Part shown: in pieces, positions 40,985-52,245 of the stretch
Layout: each line of letters opens with the position of its first letter
How positions within the stretch are numbered: position 1 is the first letter of the stretch
Source: Myrica gale
Taxonomy: Eukaryota > Streptophyta > Magnoliopsida > Fagales > Myricaceae
Length of the DNA: 64,000 nt
Assembly: GCA_963930655.1 (NCBI GenBank)
Contig: OZ005608.1
Location: forward strand, 16,306,001-16,370,000
Direction: 5' to 3'
Made by a program: the position numbers and the translations under genes
The notes under the pieces: generated by a model
Database searches by the model: none
The model's input: only the letters and a program-made list of their open reading frames with translations
What the model was told of the DNA's origin: nothing

Positions 40985-42180
40985 ATCATAACTTATTCTA
41001 AGTATCTCTTGATTATTTTTGTTAGGAATTCTCACATACTTATCCAATGCACTTTTCCATTGACGCATAGTTTTGGCTTTTAAGTGTGAACCTAGAACTG
41101 TTAAAGCTTGTGGAAGGCCACCAGCATATTCTATTATCTGTTCTCTGAGTTCCTTATAATTCTTAGCAAATTTATCTTTCTTGAAGGCATGTCAGCTAAA
41201 GAGCTTAATAGAATCATTGCGATCACAACTGTCTAATACTTTGCTAACACAGTCTTTGGGCTCTCCCTTGAAGAAACATGCAATGCCAAGGAAAATATCC
41301 TTCTCATTTTGATCCAATCCATCATAGCTAATTTTAAGTACTTCTTGAATACTTGTATGAGGAATTCTTTTGTACTTATCCAATGCATTTTTCCATTCAT
41401 GTAAATTTCTACCATATAGATCGGAACCAAGCACTGTTAAGGCAAGTGGAAGGCTGCCAGTATAACGAATATGAGTTCCACATTACCGTCAATAGATTTA
41501 TTTGAGTTAAAGGCACTCCACCTAAAGAGTTGACGAGCTTCATATTGATCCAATTCCTTCACCTTGTTTGTTAGTTTAACTTGATGGTTAGCTAATAAGT
41601 GCCGATCTCTTGTTGTTATAATAATTCTACTTCCTACTCCAAACCAACCACGTTCTCCAACTAATGCCTCTAATTAGACCAAAAGATCCACATCATCAAG
41701 CACTAAAATAACCCTTTTTGAGCGAAGTCTGTGCTTTGTCAAAATGATTCCTCGATCAACATTGCCAACTTTCATACTTGAATCTTTGAGAATGTTAGAA
41801 AGATGTGTTTCTTGTAATCGAACTAAACCACACGCTTGATTCGAAGGGGGAGTTTGTTTGCCGAAATTTTGGGGAATATTCCTAAAATTTTGGGAATCTT
41901 TTGGATATTGAGATTTATTGGGGTTTGTGAAAGTTTTGGAGTGTGTATATAATGTTGAAAATTTTGGAATGTGTCTAGCAAGCTCGAAATTTTGATACCC
42001 CGAAATATTGGACAAACAAACGCCCCCGAAGTTTCTCAAACATTTGCAAGTTGTAACATCTTGCAAGTTCAAATTGATGGGCAATCAAGTTGTAAATTGC
42101 TTTGGCAGTTGTTGTCTTGCCAATTCCTCCAAACTCGTAGATGCCTATCATGCGTATATCATTCATCCTTATACCCAAAA
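40985..42180 (-). pseudogene. NB-ARC domain of a TIR-NB-LRR-type disease-resistance gene, broken
   Basis: Minus-strand motifs in order: MIGIYEFGGIGKTTTAKAIY (P-loop) near 42130, HQFE, then a MITE (41846-42027), then VNVDRGI-like sequence with KRVILVLDDVDLL (kinase-2, ending in the aspartate typical of TIR-type proteins) near 41700, GSRIIITTRD (RNBS-B) near 41625, SLPLALTVLGSDLYGR (GLPL region) near 41440, then YDGLDQNEKDIFLGIACFF near 41310. A second, shorter GLPL copy follows at 41120-40985 (GGLPQALTVLGSHLKAKTMR). Stops and shifts, and no TIR or LRR region in the window. Confidence 0.88.
41846..42027. mobile_element. 182-bp MITE inside the NB-ARC pseudogene
   Basis: Inverted ends GGGGGAGTTTGTTTGCCGAA and GGGGGCGTTTGTTTGTCCAA (complement of the right end), flanked by GAA on both sides. 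The interior is rich in AAATTTTGGG words. The three-base duplication suggests PIF/Harbinger-like, but the preferred TWA target is not met, so the class is tentative. Confidence 0.8.
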
Positions 42181-42239
42181 GAGAATTGACATCTTGTACA
42201 TGAGACTTGTTAGCCCAAGGTTGATTTTGAGCTATCTAA

Positions 42240-43738
42240 CTCAATTTTGATAAAATAGCTTTGAAAGTATTTTAGTGTGAGTCTAAATAACAACCAAAGA
42301 GGGGGTGAATTGAGTTTATTAAAATCTTAGTCCTTTTTCGATAAATAAAAATGCAGATCTGAATGTGTTTAATGCTAAGCTAAATATAAGCAATAAATGA
42401 TAAAGCATAAAGTACCACAAATATGGATTTGGAACGAATAATAAGATAGATAGAGTTAGAAAGACAACACCGCAATTTTAGGTGGTTCGGCTAACACTTG
42501 CCTATATCCATCCCTAATGCTATTGACTTCCTTGGTCTTCCTTCACTATTCTCCAAATAGCAAATACATCTTAGCTTCCGGGGTGCTAAGGAACCTTTAC
42601 AAAGCATTTTCCGTACTCACGCTTTAACTCTCTTCACAAATCCCAAAACCCAAGGGATTTCTTCTACTCTCATAAGTAGGACCAAGTGTTTATCAAACAC
42701 TCACATGATTTCCAAAAGATGGGTACAATGGAATAATCAAGAAAGGCTCTATAAGTCAAATAAGCAAATGAATCAGCAAGTGAAAAACTCAATAGTGTGC
42801 AAGAAGACAAGATTTTCGAAGAAAAGCTAAAGTTTGGCAGGTGGGAGCACATGCTTTCTTAGTAGATGCAGTCTTCCCTCTTCTTCAAAGTACTTTCTCT
42901 TTCTAGAAGGGCACATAATAATTGCAAGTGCGCTGTCTTTATCTCTATATCTCTTTCTATTAATAGCCCATCTAACTTCAAAGCTCTTTAAAACCCACAA
43001 AATTACTGTTGGAAGGGTACCAATCTCTTTTTTGGAGCATTTAAAATGAGCTGGCGTCATTCCAGTTTTTCTGCAAAATTGCAGCGAGTGTCGACACATA
43101 GTCAACATGTATTGACACTTTTAAAACTTAATCTGGAACTGTGCTGTTAAGTGACAATGCAATGTGTCGATACTATAAATGCTGAATAGCAAAATCAGCA
43201 TTTTGAAAGTGTCCAATCCATTCCAAAATTTCTTTAAACACCTACAATATGAAAATTGATCATATCAACTTGTGTAATGACGTTCAATTATACTTAAAAT
43301 AATTTAAATAATAACCTCAATCTTTTAAAATACATCTTAGAAATTGAGGATTGACAAGGTAAAATCTAAATGTCTTCAAAGCACTTAGAATACAAATTTG
43401 TCAATCCATTATTAAATCAATCAAGAGTACTCAATTGTATTTAAATTTATCATTAATTATTATGCCCTATATTCAATTTAAACAACATAAATTGCACATA
43501 AACTTTCTTATTTTTCATTGTAGGATTTTTGGTGTTGAAATGGAAAAAATTGGATATCAAAAGCACAGAAGCCAGACTGTCATTTCGATGGTGTCGACAC
43601 ATGGGAAGCACAGTGTCAACAAATGTGAAGATGATTTCGACACATGATGAAGAAAGTGTTGACACATGCCACAAGCACATGTGAGTCAGTTCCAGACTTG
43701 ATGAAGGTGTCGACACATAGGCATGTATGTATTGACAC
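42240..43738. repeat. LTR-like repeat region with GTGTCGACAC palindromes, no gene
   Basis: 42285-42325 (GAGTCTAAATAACAACCAAA followed by GAGGGGGTGAATTGAG) resembles the LTR start regions of plant copia elements. 43080-43735 contains many variants of TGTCGACACAT. No coding potential was supported. Boundaries and superfamily are uncertain. Confidence 0.45.
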
Positions 43739-45032
43739 TGTTGGAAAGTGAGATCGCATCGGAAAGGATCGTTGAATCAGAGCAACCCAAGTGTTCTGCC
43801 TCCTTCTGATCCACGCACACAGCTTTGAGAGGGAGAGTTTAGAGAGAGAAAACTAGAGAGAGAAAATCTCTCGTTCAAATGAGAACGTTCTCTTCTCAAA
43901 TGATTTCTGAGCTATTTATAATGGTTGGCTCAGAACTCAACTATGTTATAGCGTTGAATCTTTAGGGATCTACAAATTGTGATAATATTTAACATATCAC
44001 AATTGACCCCCGAGATAATGAGCTTGTTTTTGTGAAATCCATTTTGCTAACAATTATACGCACATTTATCCTTCCACCATACTATATTCCACATGAGCTA
44101 ATAGGACCGGAATAATATTACTGATTAAGTTCCTAGCTCATATAATTCTTAATTCTTAGCCTGTACCTAGTTGGACTTCCAAAAATTCACAAAATCTCGC
44201 TGCGCAGCGTTGTTATATGAGTCCAACAATATACATACATAACGAATATACTGCCTCATCGAGAGACTGGTGGATTCCATATTGAGCAATTATACAAATT
44301 CACTTATTATGCAAAAGGCCCAACCTTATTTGGAATATTTCTACAATGTTGCTCAACAATATGACATCTAGGTGGTGTTTGTTTGTGGAAATATTGGGGT
44401 TTTGGAAATTTTGGGTATTGGGGTTTGTGAAAAGTATAGTATTTTATGGAAAAGTGAGGAGAGAGAAGATTTAATTGAATAACATAATATTATTTTATAA
44501 TTTAATGAGGAGAGAGATTATTTTAGGGAATTTAATTAGGGAATTTTATAATTTAATGAGGAGAGAGATTATTTAATTTAATTGAATAGCATAATATTAT
44601 TTTATAATATTATACGACCACTTCATATTGCGGTCAACCGCTTCATATAGCGGATGACTGGTACAAATTGCTGACGTGTAACGGTCGATCGCTTCAAATC
44701 CATTAAGCATATGGACGACAGACTAAAGGAAGGACCATTTTGTCAAACAACGAAAACCCAAGGACTAAAATTTTGAAATTTGAAATCCGAGGACCCATTT
44801 GCCAAAGGGGTATAAACCCAGGGACTAAGTTGTCAAATTCCCATTATTTTATGATTGTTTGGAAATTTTGAGGGTTGGAAATATTGGGAAACAAACGCCC
44901 CCCTAATGTCATTATAAATATGGCATCTTATGTCATTGCATGTACCCAAAATAATATACAAGTGATTAAACAATAACAATAATTATCTCATAATTATGCA
45001 AAATGATTGGTTTTGAGGGCATATATCTAACA
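43739..45032 (-). repeat. copia-3 3' LTR with a nested MITE
   Basis: TG...CA ends as above; 1294 bp, of which 532 is the MITE at 44371-44902. On the minus strand ATTATAAATAGCTC near 43920-43908 is a TATA-box candidate. A related LTR remnant sits at about 33881-35100. Confidence 0.8.
44371..44902. mobile_element. 532-bp MITE in the copia-3 LTR, same family as the one in the NB-ARC pseudogene
   Basis: Inverted ends GGTGGTGTTTGTTTGTGGAA and GGGGGCGTTTGTTTCCCAAT (complement of the right end), flanked by CTA on both sides. It shares the AAATATTGGGG/AAATTTTGGG words with the 182-bp copy but carries extra interior sequence, including CGACCACTTCATATTGCGGT near 44620. Confidence 0.8.
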
Positions 45033-45047
45033 ATCTCCCACTTGCAC

Positions 45048-47510
45048 TCAATACCAATCAGATATGTACTTGACACCCATAGACTCTAAATGTTTCTCAA
45101 ACACTTTCTGAGTCAACGATTTAGTGAACAGGTCTGCAATGTTTTCAGCTGATGCTATTTTAGTCATCACTACATCATCCCGATTCACAATGTCACGAAT
45201 AAGATGAAATTTTCTTTCTAGATGTTTTGTCCTTTGATGAGCCCGAGGTTCCACTGCCTATGCTATAGCACATTATTATCACAATAAATGGTGATCGGGG
45301 ACTCTATCGAAGGGAAAACTTCAAGCTCTTGTATGAATTTACGTATCCACACATCTTCCTTTGCAGATTCGCTGGCTCAGTGGTGAAGTCACCAGTGGTG
45401 TTCTGCTTGAAACTTCTCCAACTCACTGCTCCTTTACTCAATGTAAACACAAATTCAGATGTAGATCTTCTATCATCAATATCTAATTGAAAATATGAAT
45501 CTGTGTATCCCTGGACAATTAGCATATCCTCTACACCACACACTAGACAAAAGTGTTTGGTCATTCTCAAGTATTTGAGAATATGTTTGACCGCTGTCCA
45601 GTGATCATGGCCTAGGTCTGACTGATATCTACTCACAACACTTACTGCATGACTGATATCTGGCCTTGTATAGAGCATTGCATACATGAGGCTTCCTACA
45701 ACTGAAGCATAAGGAAACTTCCTCATCTTATCTCTCTCTTCCTGTGTCTTAGTAGACATAATGTTGGAGAGACGAATATTATGCCTAAAGGGTAAGAACC
45801 ATTTATTGGCATCTTGCATGCTATATCGTGCCAATATCTTGTCAATGTAGTGGGCTTGTGAAAGCCCTAAAAGTCTCTTCTCTCGATTTCTAAATACTTT
45901 GATCCCGAGAATGTAATATGCTTCCCCGAGGTCTTTTATTGAAAAATGGTTCGCTAACCATACTTTCACTGATGACATTGCACTGATGTCATTCCCCATT
46001 AGTAGAATATCATCAATATAAAGAATAACGAACATTACTGAACTCCTACTAATCCTCTTGTAAACACAGGATTCATCTATGTTTTGTGAGAAATCAAACG
46101 ATTTGATCATCTCATCAAAACGGATGTTCCAGCAACGTGATGTCTGTTTTAGTCCATAAATGGACTTGTTCAGTTTGCACACTTTAGATTCTTGTCCAGA
46201 AAAAAGGAAACCTTCCGGTTGTTCCATATAAATCTCCTCTTATATGTACCCATTCAGAAATGTAGTTTTCACATCCATCTGCCAGATCTCATAACCATAA
46301 TGAGCGGCGATTGATAATAGGATTCTAATGGACTTCATCATAGCTACTGGTGAAAAGGTTTTCTCATAGACAATACCATGTTTTTTAGTATAACCTTTCG
46401 TAACCAATCTAGCTTTAAAGGTCTTTACCTCTCCAGTAGGTCATCGTTTTCTTTTGAACACCCATTTACAACCTATAGCCTTGATGCCTTTTGGTTGATC
46501 AACAAGGGTCCAGACCTCATTGGAGTACATGAAGTCCATTTCTGATTCCATTGCTATCTCCAGTGTGTTGCATCTTTGTCACTGATAGCCTCTTGGTAAG
46601 TATATGGATCATCATCCAACGCCTCCGATTGAATTTGACAAATCTCATTTATCATGTCATATCTAACTGGAGCTTCATGCCTTCTTTTACTGCATCGAGG
46701 CTCTTGAGTTCTAAACTTTTCAGGCTCATCAGTGGGTTCAGTTATATCTCTTTCATCAATCTTATCTGCCACAGTTTCTGGTTCAGCTGACTGTTCGTCA
46801 TTGACAATCTTGCTTTTTCCATCACTTAGGTTGTACTCATCTTCCAGGAATATCGCATTCCTTCTGACAATTAAGTTTTGATCCTTTTGGTTATAAAAGT
46901 AAACCAGTTGATCTTTTGGGGTAACCAACAAACAAACATTTTCAGTTCTTGACCCTAGTTTCTCCATGTCAAACCTTTTAACATGAGCTGGACATCCCCA
47001 TACTCTAAAATGTTTCAGACTTGGCTTTTTTCCAATCGATAACTCATATGGAGTATTAGGAACGGACTTAGTAGGTATCCTGTTTAGAATATAAACAGCT
47101 GTCTATAAGGCATAACGCTAAAAATAAACAGGTAATTGTGACATGCTCATCATTGACCGAACCATATCTAATAGTGTTTGGTTTCTTCTTTCAGCAACAC
47201 CATTATGTTGTGGTGTAACAGGGGGAGTCAATTGAGATATGATGTCTTTCTCTCTGAGATGAGTTTGAAAATATTCGAAGAGATATTCACCTCCTCTATT
47301 AGACCGGAGTATCTTAATACTCCTTTCCAGTTACTCTCAACTTCACTCTGAAACTCTTTGAACTTTTCAAAGGATTCAGACTTGTGTCTCATCAGGTATA
47401 GATAACCATACCTGGAATAATCATCAATGAAAGTGAAGAAGTATGATAACTCTCCTCTGGCTATGTGGTTAAAGAACACTAACTCTAAAAGTTCCTTTAG
47501 CATGACCAAG
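45048..47510 (-). pseudogene. copia-3 pol (integrase, RT, RNase H), broken into several frames
   Basis: Integrase: SYFFTFIDDYSRYGYLYLMR near 47420. Linker: LVTPKDQLVYFYNQKDQ near 46920 and YQEAISDKDATHWR near 46570. The RT/RNase H frame 46227-45304 starts MEQPEGFLFSGQESKVCKLN and holds SIYGLKQTSRCWN, the catalytic LYIDDILLMGND near 46015, IKDLGEAYYILGIKVFRN, YTRPDISHAVSVVSRY, and the RNase H part GYTDSYFQLDIDDRRSTSEF near 45500. A further frame 45254-45048 (HFIRD-like HLIRDIVNRDDVVM, ASAENIADLFTKSL) ends the protein at DWY. Stops and shifts separate these frames. Confidence 0.88.
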
Positions 47511-47865
47511 TCTTAGATGCCACAAGTAAATGGGATTTACATCCCTCTTCCTCTTGAGAGTTTTCACACTGGTATTTGCATCATTCTCTATATTATTCAC
47601 AGAGTCTACAACATTTTACAAAATATAAAGACCATCTGTCATAGTACCAGAAGTAATAAATTGATTGTGAAACTTAATAACCAGATATTCCAGACAAGAG
47701 AATATCCAGATATTCCATGTTTTGAAATAGAAATTAAGTTTGTACCACATTCTGGTACATATAGACAATCTTCCAGATATGAGACGTTGTGCCTAAATCG
47801 ACACACCATGAATTTAATGGACAATCTACTAAATTCATTTCAATGACAAGCATACCTTCAGTAGG

Positions 47866-48674
47866 TTACTTTTGCTTCAAAGAAGCAAGATACACGTGGC
47901 AATTCATTTTCCAATGACATGGTTTGCTGAAGTGGAAACAATTTCCCTTAGCCTTCTTATCCGGCTCGCTCTTGTCCTCCTTTTTTTTGCCTTTCAGGTA
48001 GGCTGAGCTGACTTTTGGCCTATCCATTATCATCATAGAACCTTTCTCCTTTTTTATAAGCTCTTCAGCAGCTTGCAACATATTGAGTAGCTCAAGAAAA
48101 GTCATTGTCATCTTGTTCATATTATAGTTTAATACGAACTGGTTGAACGACTCTGGCAAAGATGCCAATATCGCTCCACTATTGGTCTCGCCATCCATTT
48201 ATACACCTAGTGTCTCCAGTTCTTTGATGAAAGATATCATCTTCAAGACATGTTCCCGAACTGGAGCACCTTCCACCATTTTGGTAGTCGTTAGCAATTT
48301 CATAACTTGCTGGAGTGCCGAACGAATTTGCTCTCCGAATAGCTCTTGGAGATATCCCAATATCTCTTTAGCTGTCATTATGCCCTCGCATTGCTTTGCA
48401 ATAAGTTGGAGATAGACGCCGACAAATAACAATGAGCAAATTCATCTGCCTCATGCCACTTTTCAAAAGCAACTTTTTGTTCTTGAGTAGCATCGGCTAA
48501 GGCAAGCTGAGGAGTCTCCTCTCTAAGGACATGAAGTATTTTATCTACAGTGAGTACTATCATAAGATTTCTCTTCCAATCAAGGAAGTTTGGCCCAGTC
48601 AGTTTGTTATCATCTAGGATTCTAGATAATGGGTTCAGCATCATGAATCTGCAAATATTAGAAAGAAAATCCAC
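47866..48674 (-). pseudogene. copia-3 gag
   Basis: Minus-strand frames read MMLNPLSRILDDNKLTGPNF, LDWKRNLMIVLTVDKILHVL, then EILGYLQELFGEQIRSALQQ, LKMISFIKELETLGV, then after a stop GETNSGAILASLPESFNQFV and NMNKMTMTFLELLNMLQAAE, ending near a degenerate zinc knuckle (CFHFSKPCHWKMNC). This is the UBN2-type gag of copia elements. Stops at about 48196 and elsewhere break it; 47511-47865 is decayed protease/pre-integrase. Confidence 0.85.
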
Positions 48675-50596
48675 AAGTATATTAACAATCCATTAGCATA
48701 GGGATTTTAACAGCTAATGGTACCTCCCACTGAATCACAACAACTAAACGAAAAAGCAGAATATAACATTTATATTCGGTGTTTGCAGAAGGTATCAAGA
48801 ACTTTCAACTTATGTGCACATAATCCAATTTCATTAATTTGGCACAACTTATAAAAGGAAGTAGAATATACTTTTCATGATCACATCACATGTTGTATAT
48901 CATGCATACAAATTTCATGATTCTTAATATTTCTTTTGGCCACCAACATAAACATCATCTTCACTATTTTAGTGGACGTGTTTATTTGGTTAAGTGCAAC
49001 CATCGTTTAAATGACATGTAATTTTGTAATGGGTCGGCATTGCTATTTTAGTCAACTCATACACGCTCACTTATCTCCACAAGAAGTATACGGGACAAAT
49101 TATAAAATCAACAATTGGTCGTGAATTTTTTAGTTTTAATCAATCATCAATCAATTAAAATTCCCAAATACCAACAATAGAAGGCCATGAGATTTAATTT
49201 TCTTGTAAAACAATCTCATTTAACATTTATATTAAATCTGTTAAAAAAAGTTTTTTTTTTTAATTCTTGTCAAACCGGGTTGGTCAACTGTCAACCGGTC
49301 AAACCGGGCGGACCGAAGCTGGGTTGTGGTCTGGGTCAAACCTGGACCTGGGCTGGGCTACAGGCCCGAGTCCAACCCGTGGTCCAAACCCTGTACGGGC
49401 TGCCATGGCCCGGATCTCATCCGGCTAAGGGCTGGCCCAACATGGTCCAGCCCGTGCGTCTCCCTTCCTCCTTTTTTTTATTGAACCCAGCCCAACGTTT
49501 GGGCTTTGTCTGCTGGGCAATGGGCCGGGCAGGGAAACAGTTGCCTTGCCCACCTGGCCCAAAGTGTACATGTGCTACCCAGGCATCTCTGTGCCTGGGC
49601 GCTGCTTAGGTGCCCTTTGTGAGGGAACGACAGCCAACACTGCTGGCTGCCGTCCAGCACAGGCTGGCCACGTCCGGCTTGCCACAAGTCGGACGTTGGC
49701 CAGCCGTTCTTGTGGTGGCCACCGCGCGGCCTACCGGCGCATGTCTAGCCGCCGTTTGGGCCATTCACTCCGTGTCTCACACGGGTGTGTGAGGAGTTGT
49801 CTGCGGCCTCAAGGCCGCTGGATCTCCTCCCAACTCCAGTCGGAGGTCGCCTCAGTCATAGTAGGCGCTCCTCCGGCCAGTTGAGCCACTGCCGGCAGCT
49901 GGTGCTGGTCAACTTGGAGAGCACGAAAGTGCTCTCTCTCTTTCCTTTGTTTGTTCTTTACGGTCACAATCAACGCAAATCAATTCTCAAATAAGCAACT
50001 CAAGAGATCTCATCAAATCGCAAAAGAAAAACCGCACGGGAATGGCTTTCGCGCAAAACACTTTCTTCCTTTTCCAAAACCAAAACACGCATAAAAGAGT
50101 TGCTTTGCCCGAGTGTCTCTTTCGCGTGGATCCCACCTTGTGAAGCGAAACATAAGTCATAAAGGGTACGGAAACATTTTCCACCCACTGCTTCGTATCA
50201 AACAATCATGGATCACGAAGAACGTGAAAAAAAATTATAGAGAGAAAACTAATTTGAAATTGTGAGATTTCACAGAGGGCTAAAAAAACGAAAAATAAAA
50301 ACATAACCTCCACACTCCAACAAATTTGACTTTTTAAGATAGATTTTTTTGGGACGCCAAAAAATTGATTCCAAAAACTACTATATGAGATGAATATATG
50401 GGAAGAATGCTTTTCGAGAATGAAATTAAAACCATTCCGATTTTTTCTGGGCCAAAAATTTGTTTTTTGGGACAGCAAAAACGGAAATTTTCAACCTTTT
50501 TCCAACCCAAATAAGGACAATAAAATAGAGAATAGAGCAGAGAAAGCAGTCATTTGAGCAGAAAATCCTTGCATTAGTAATCTAATGATCATCATA
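48675..50596. other. Intergenic sequence; GC-rich CCGG/GGGCT-rich block at 49270-49930
   Basis: No gene supported. 48675-49230 is AT-rich. 49270-49450 repeats GTCAACCGGTCAAACCGG- and GGGCTGGGC-like words, and 49450-49930 stays GC-rich with weak internal repeats (GCCGGCAG, GTCCGGC). Open frames here are compositional. 49990-50590 has no recognised feature. Confidence 0.4.
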
Positions 50597-51129
50597 CACT
50601 ATAAGAAAATTGACCTTAGGTGTCAAACTTATGGGTGTCAAAACAAATTTGTTACCAAATCATGCCCTTTCATGTCAAAATAAAAATTTTGTTACCCAAG
50701 GGATGCCAAGAATTACAAAATCGTTCGGACGTCTAGAAACCTTGTCTGCACGGTATTCAAGGTTGACAAAAGCCAAAACATCACATATTAGTGAGCTAAA
50801 ACATTCGTCAACATCTCATCAAACAGGTGGATATTATGGAAGAGTAGTTGGAGCACGTTCGCGATGCTGTTGGAAAAGATCTCGACGTGTCAGTTCATCA
50901 AAGTTATTATTTACTTATAGTTTGTTAATCTCCTGATTGTACTGTTTCTTATTTGGTATTTCTTCGAACAATTATTTTATATTATGTACTTCATTTTGAT
51001 TATGTATTTTGTTTACTATTATGTCGGTCAGATATAATTTATAGACCATAATTAATCTTATCTTATATTTAATATAGTGTTTTAATATTAAATGCATAAT
51101 TAAATATGTGTATTGTCTATTATAATTAA

Positions 51130-51305
51130 GAGCAGTCCGGACGTATTAATAATGTCTGGACGTCCCTTGATATGTTACACGTCCGCATGCACTAAATAAA
51201 TGTTCGCACGTGTTACTATTGCAAACGTCCAGACTCAACTCAATCGTCCTCACGTCCTTATTTTAGCATCGCCCGCACGTTCTGTCACCATTCGCACAGA
51301 ATATT
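51130..51305. repeat. CACTA subterminal motif cluster
   Basis: Repeated short motifs in both orientations: AGTCCGGACGT, GTCTGGACGTCC, CACGTCCGCATG, GTTCGCACGTG, CAAACGTCCAGAC, CCTCACGTCC, CCCGCACGTTC, ATTCGCACAG. Such clusters are where En/Spm-type TNPA proteins bind. Confidence 0.65.
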
Positions 51306-51639
51306 CGTGACAATTTCTTTTTCTTGGTATAAAAACACTAAGCGTGCACACGTTATTTGTTATTGTGCAGACAATGAGATGAATCTGCTTACAAAATTAA
51401 ATTTTGATACAGAAATTCACTGTGAGACCCCGAAAAATCAATACGTACTCCGTTGTAAGTTTAAGGATTTGGTGATTTGTTTTGAATTAATGGAGGCCAT
51501 GATAGGATCTAAATTTAATGAGCATCATGGAATATCAATGGATGAGGTCTAAATTTTAAGGTAGCCAATTTAAGTTGTTAGATTAAATGTATTTCTTTTC
51601 TATATCCTTGATTAGTTTTTGAAGGATTATGTTATGGAC

Positions 51640-52245
51640 CATATTATTGGGCTATTAAGGTTTAAATGGTTGGACTTAAAGCCTAAAAGAATGGGCTGAA
51701 AATGGATAGCCCAAGCTTGGCCGAAAATTAGGAATGATGGGCCTTGAAATTTAATCAAGTGGGCTGCCCAATTACATGTGATAATGGGCCCTTGAAGTTG
51801 TGATATTGGGCTGCTATAAGGCTTAGAGTAATAGGTGGATATTGGGCCTTTAAATGTATGCAATTGGGCTACCATGAAGATCAAGAAATTGGGCTTTAAA
51901 TTCATGCTAATGGGCTGCCAAAATGTTCATGGAAATGGGCTTTAAACTATGCTATTGGGCTGCCATAATATTCATGGTAATGGGCTGCCATTGAATGATT
52001 ATTGGGCTTTAAGGATTTAGGTTATTGGGCCTTAGCCTTTAGGCTTGTGAAATGGACTTGAGACTTGTGATATTGGGCCTTAGACAAATATTATTGGGCT
52101 ATCAAAGTCTTATGTGATTGAAATGTTAGTGGGCCTAACTTTAAAGATTGGTGTTATTGGGCCCTATCCTTTAAACTTATGAATTGGATCTAAGATGGTG
52201 TTGTTGGGCCTTGGATTAATGTTGTTGGGCTGCCCAATGGGTCTT
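51640..52245 (+). promoter_or_regulatory. Array of about 21 TGGGC(C/T) motifs in the LTR (candidate U3 enhancer)
   Basis: The hexamer TGGGCC or TGGGCT, most often as ATTGGGCT/ATTGGGCC, recurs about every 20-40 bp, always on the plus strand. TGGGCY is the plant site II core bound by TCP transcription factors, so a promoter/enhancer role is plausible. That is inference: the motif could also simply be part of an old diverged tandem repeat. The same array is present in the 3' LTR at 58611-59216. Confidence 0.5.

Larger units (their letters stand above)
43739..48674 (-). mobile_element. Ty1-copia retrotransposon (copia-3), 5' LTR not found
   Basis: On the minus strand from 48674: gag, CCHC region, protease/pre-integrase, integrase, RT, RNase H, a polypurine tract (GTGCAAGTGGGAGAT at 45047-45033) and a 3' LTR beginning TGTTAGATATATGCCCTC at 45032 and ending CCAACA at 43739. 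No matching 5' LTR or primer site is seen above 48674, so that end is truncated or replaced. Several long frames survive (307 codons for RT/RNase H), so it is younger than copia-1 and copia-2. Confidence 0.88.

Noticed and set aside
49187..49994. Overlapping open frames of 60-140 codons in the GC-rich block
   Set aside because: Open in several frames and both strands at once, as expected from GC-rich sequence with few stops; no recognisable protein.
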